A stretch of 5,995 bases of DNA, taken from positions 1-5,995 of the forward strand of contig JANRMC010000217.1 in the NCBI GenBank assembly GCA_033761915.1. The letters are read 5' to 3'. The notes below the pieces were generated by a model, which saw nothing but the letters and a program-made list of their open reading frames with translations, was not told where the DNA came from and did no database searches. Shown one piece after another: positions 5,763-5,995 of this stretch. Every line of letters starts with the position of its first letter. The stretch's first letter is position 1. Source of the DNA: JACMLD01 sp033761915. Lineage in GTDB: Bacteria; Bacteroidota; Bacteroidia; Chitinophagales; Chitinophagaceae. The position numbers were made by a program, and so were the translations under genes.

Positions 5763-5836
5763 GCCGGGGTAGCTCAGCTGGTTAGAGCATCGGATTCATA
5801 ACCCGAAGGTCGGCAGTTCAAGTCTGCTCTCCGGTA
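5763..5836 (+). tRNA. tRNA-Met, anticodon CAT (elongator most likely; Ile2 not excluded)
   Basis: The full cloverleaf can be folded by hand. Acceptor arms are GCCGGGG (5763-5769) and CTCCGGT (5829-5835), with G1-T72 and G6-T67 wobbles and discriminator A at 5836. The D stem is GCTC/GAGC with a 9-nt loop. The anticodon stem is TCGGA/CCCGA with loop TTCATAA and anticodon CAT at 5797-5799. The T arm is GGCAG-TTCAAGT-CTGCT. The 3' CCA is not encoded; the next bases are CAA. It is not the initiator: the three consecutive G-C pairs at the base of the anticodon stem and the mismatched 1-72 position are absent. The innermost anticodon-stem pair (31-39) is A-C. A CAT anticodon can also belong to the lysidine-modified isoleucine tRNA, which the gene sequence alone does not settle. 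Confidence 0.93.
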
Positions 5837-5842
5837 CAATGT

Positions 5843-5872
5843 TAAAGGCTCCTGATTCAGGGGCCTTTATTT
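5843..5872 (+). terminator. Terminator hairpin after tRNA-Met
   Basis: TAAAGGCTCCTG (5843-5854) pairs with CAGGGGCCTTTA (5858-5869) over 12 bp, including one T-G wobble, around a 3-nt ATT loop. The tail includes CCTTTATTT, a modest T-rich end. It begins 6 nt after the tRNA and ends 3 nt before the ATG of the GIY-YIG gene, so it either ends the tRNA transcript or folds against the start of the nuclease message. Confidence 0.75.
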
Positions 5873-5995
5873 ATGCTATATACTGTTTACATACTTTATT
5901 CACCATCGCGACAAAAAATTTACATTGGTTATACCTCTAACCTGCTTAATCGCATGTTAAGTCATAACGAATTGGGTAAAGGCTGGACAAGCAAT
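5873..5995 (+). CDS. GIY-YIG nuclease family protein, N-terminal fragment (3' end outside window)
   Basis: The open frame from ATG at 5873 runs uninterrupted to the last base and gives 41 residues, beginning MLYTVYILYS. It carries the GIY-YIG core: VYI at residues 5-7 in the GIY position, IYIGYT at 16-21 with the YIG tyrosine at 17, SNLLNR with the expected catalytic arginine R27, and HN at 31-32. It is the small stand-alone type (usually about 80-100 residues) related to the UvrC N-terminal nuclease domain and the YhbQ/UPF0213 group. The target is not predictable. No promoter box is visible between the tRNA terminator and the ATG, and there is no Shine-Dalgarno, so expression may depend on read-through from the tRNA promoter. 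The fragment is complete at its N terminus and cut only by the window. Confidence 0.88.
   Translation, partial: MLYTVYILYSPSRQKIYIGYTSNLLNRMLSHNELGKGWTSN

Noticed and set aside
5763..5836. Initiator tRNA-fMet
   Set aside because: The anticodon stem lacks three consecutive G-C pairs next to the loop, and positions 1-72 can form a G-T wobble rather than the unpaired C-A of bacterial initiators.
1..5995. CRISPR array, insertion sequence or phage/defence module
   Set aside because: No regularly spaced repeats, transposase or integrase motifs, terminal inverted repeats or recognisable defence genes were seen on either strand. The GIY-YIG fragment alone is not enough to call one.

Overview
The window looks like chromosomal DNA from a Bacteroidota bacterium, probably of the Chitinophagaceae or a close relative. 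The evidence is -7 boxes of the Bacteroidota type (TAnnTTTG), no convincing Shine-Dalgarno sequences, a CBM9-like/DUF5916 outer-membrane protein, and protein sequences that read like Chitinophagaceae homologues. The family-level placement is an inference from recognition by eye; no search was run.

Layout: (1) 1-234, the 3' end of the phosphoglycerate kinase gene (pgk), followed by a strong intrinsic terminator at 261-287. (2) 337-1248, minus strand, an exported or membrane-anchored coiled-coil protein convergent with pgk. Its promoter region carries two 16-bp dyads (TACGA...TCGTA type) with centres 22 bp apart, flanking a candidate -7 box. (3) 1249-1571, a divergent intergenic region that also holds a GC-richer non-coding island. 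(4) 1572-3797, a 741-residue CBM9-like plus DUF5916 predicted outer-membrane barrel protein. (5) 3798-3975, a non-coding spacer with several imperfect hairpins. (6) 3976-4383, minus strand, a DCC-family (DUF393) thiol-disulfide oxidoreductase-like protein. (7) 4476-5705, plus strand, a class I/II PLP-dependent aminotransferase divergent from the DCC gene. (8) 5763-5836, tRNA-Met(CAT), with a terminator hairpin. (9) 5873-5995, the start of a GIY-YIG nuclease-family gene cut by the window end.

The genes are mostly single transcription units, and no obvious pathway links them. The most informative content is regulatory. Both genes of the divergent pair at 4383/4476 have perfect TAnnTTTG boxes ending exactly 4 nt before the ATG, which predicts leaderless mRNAs and fixes the aminotransferase start at 4476. 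The aminotransferase and tRNA promoters share a bipartite motif, TTGGCGGG-N7-TATTTTTGC. The coiled-coil gene combines a tandem-dyad operator with a C-terminal tail that resembles those of Bacteroidota BlaR1/M56 sensor proteins, suggesting a link to a BlaI/MecI-type regulon. No CRISPR array, insertion sequence, phage gene or defence island was seen.
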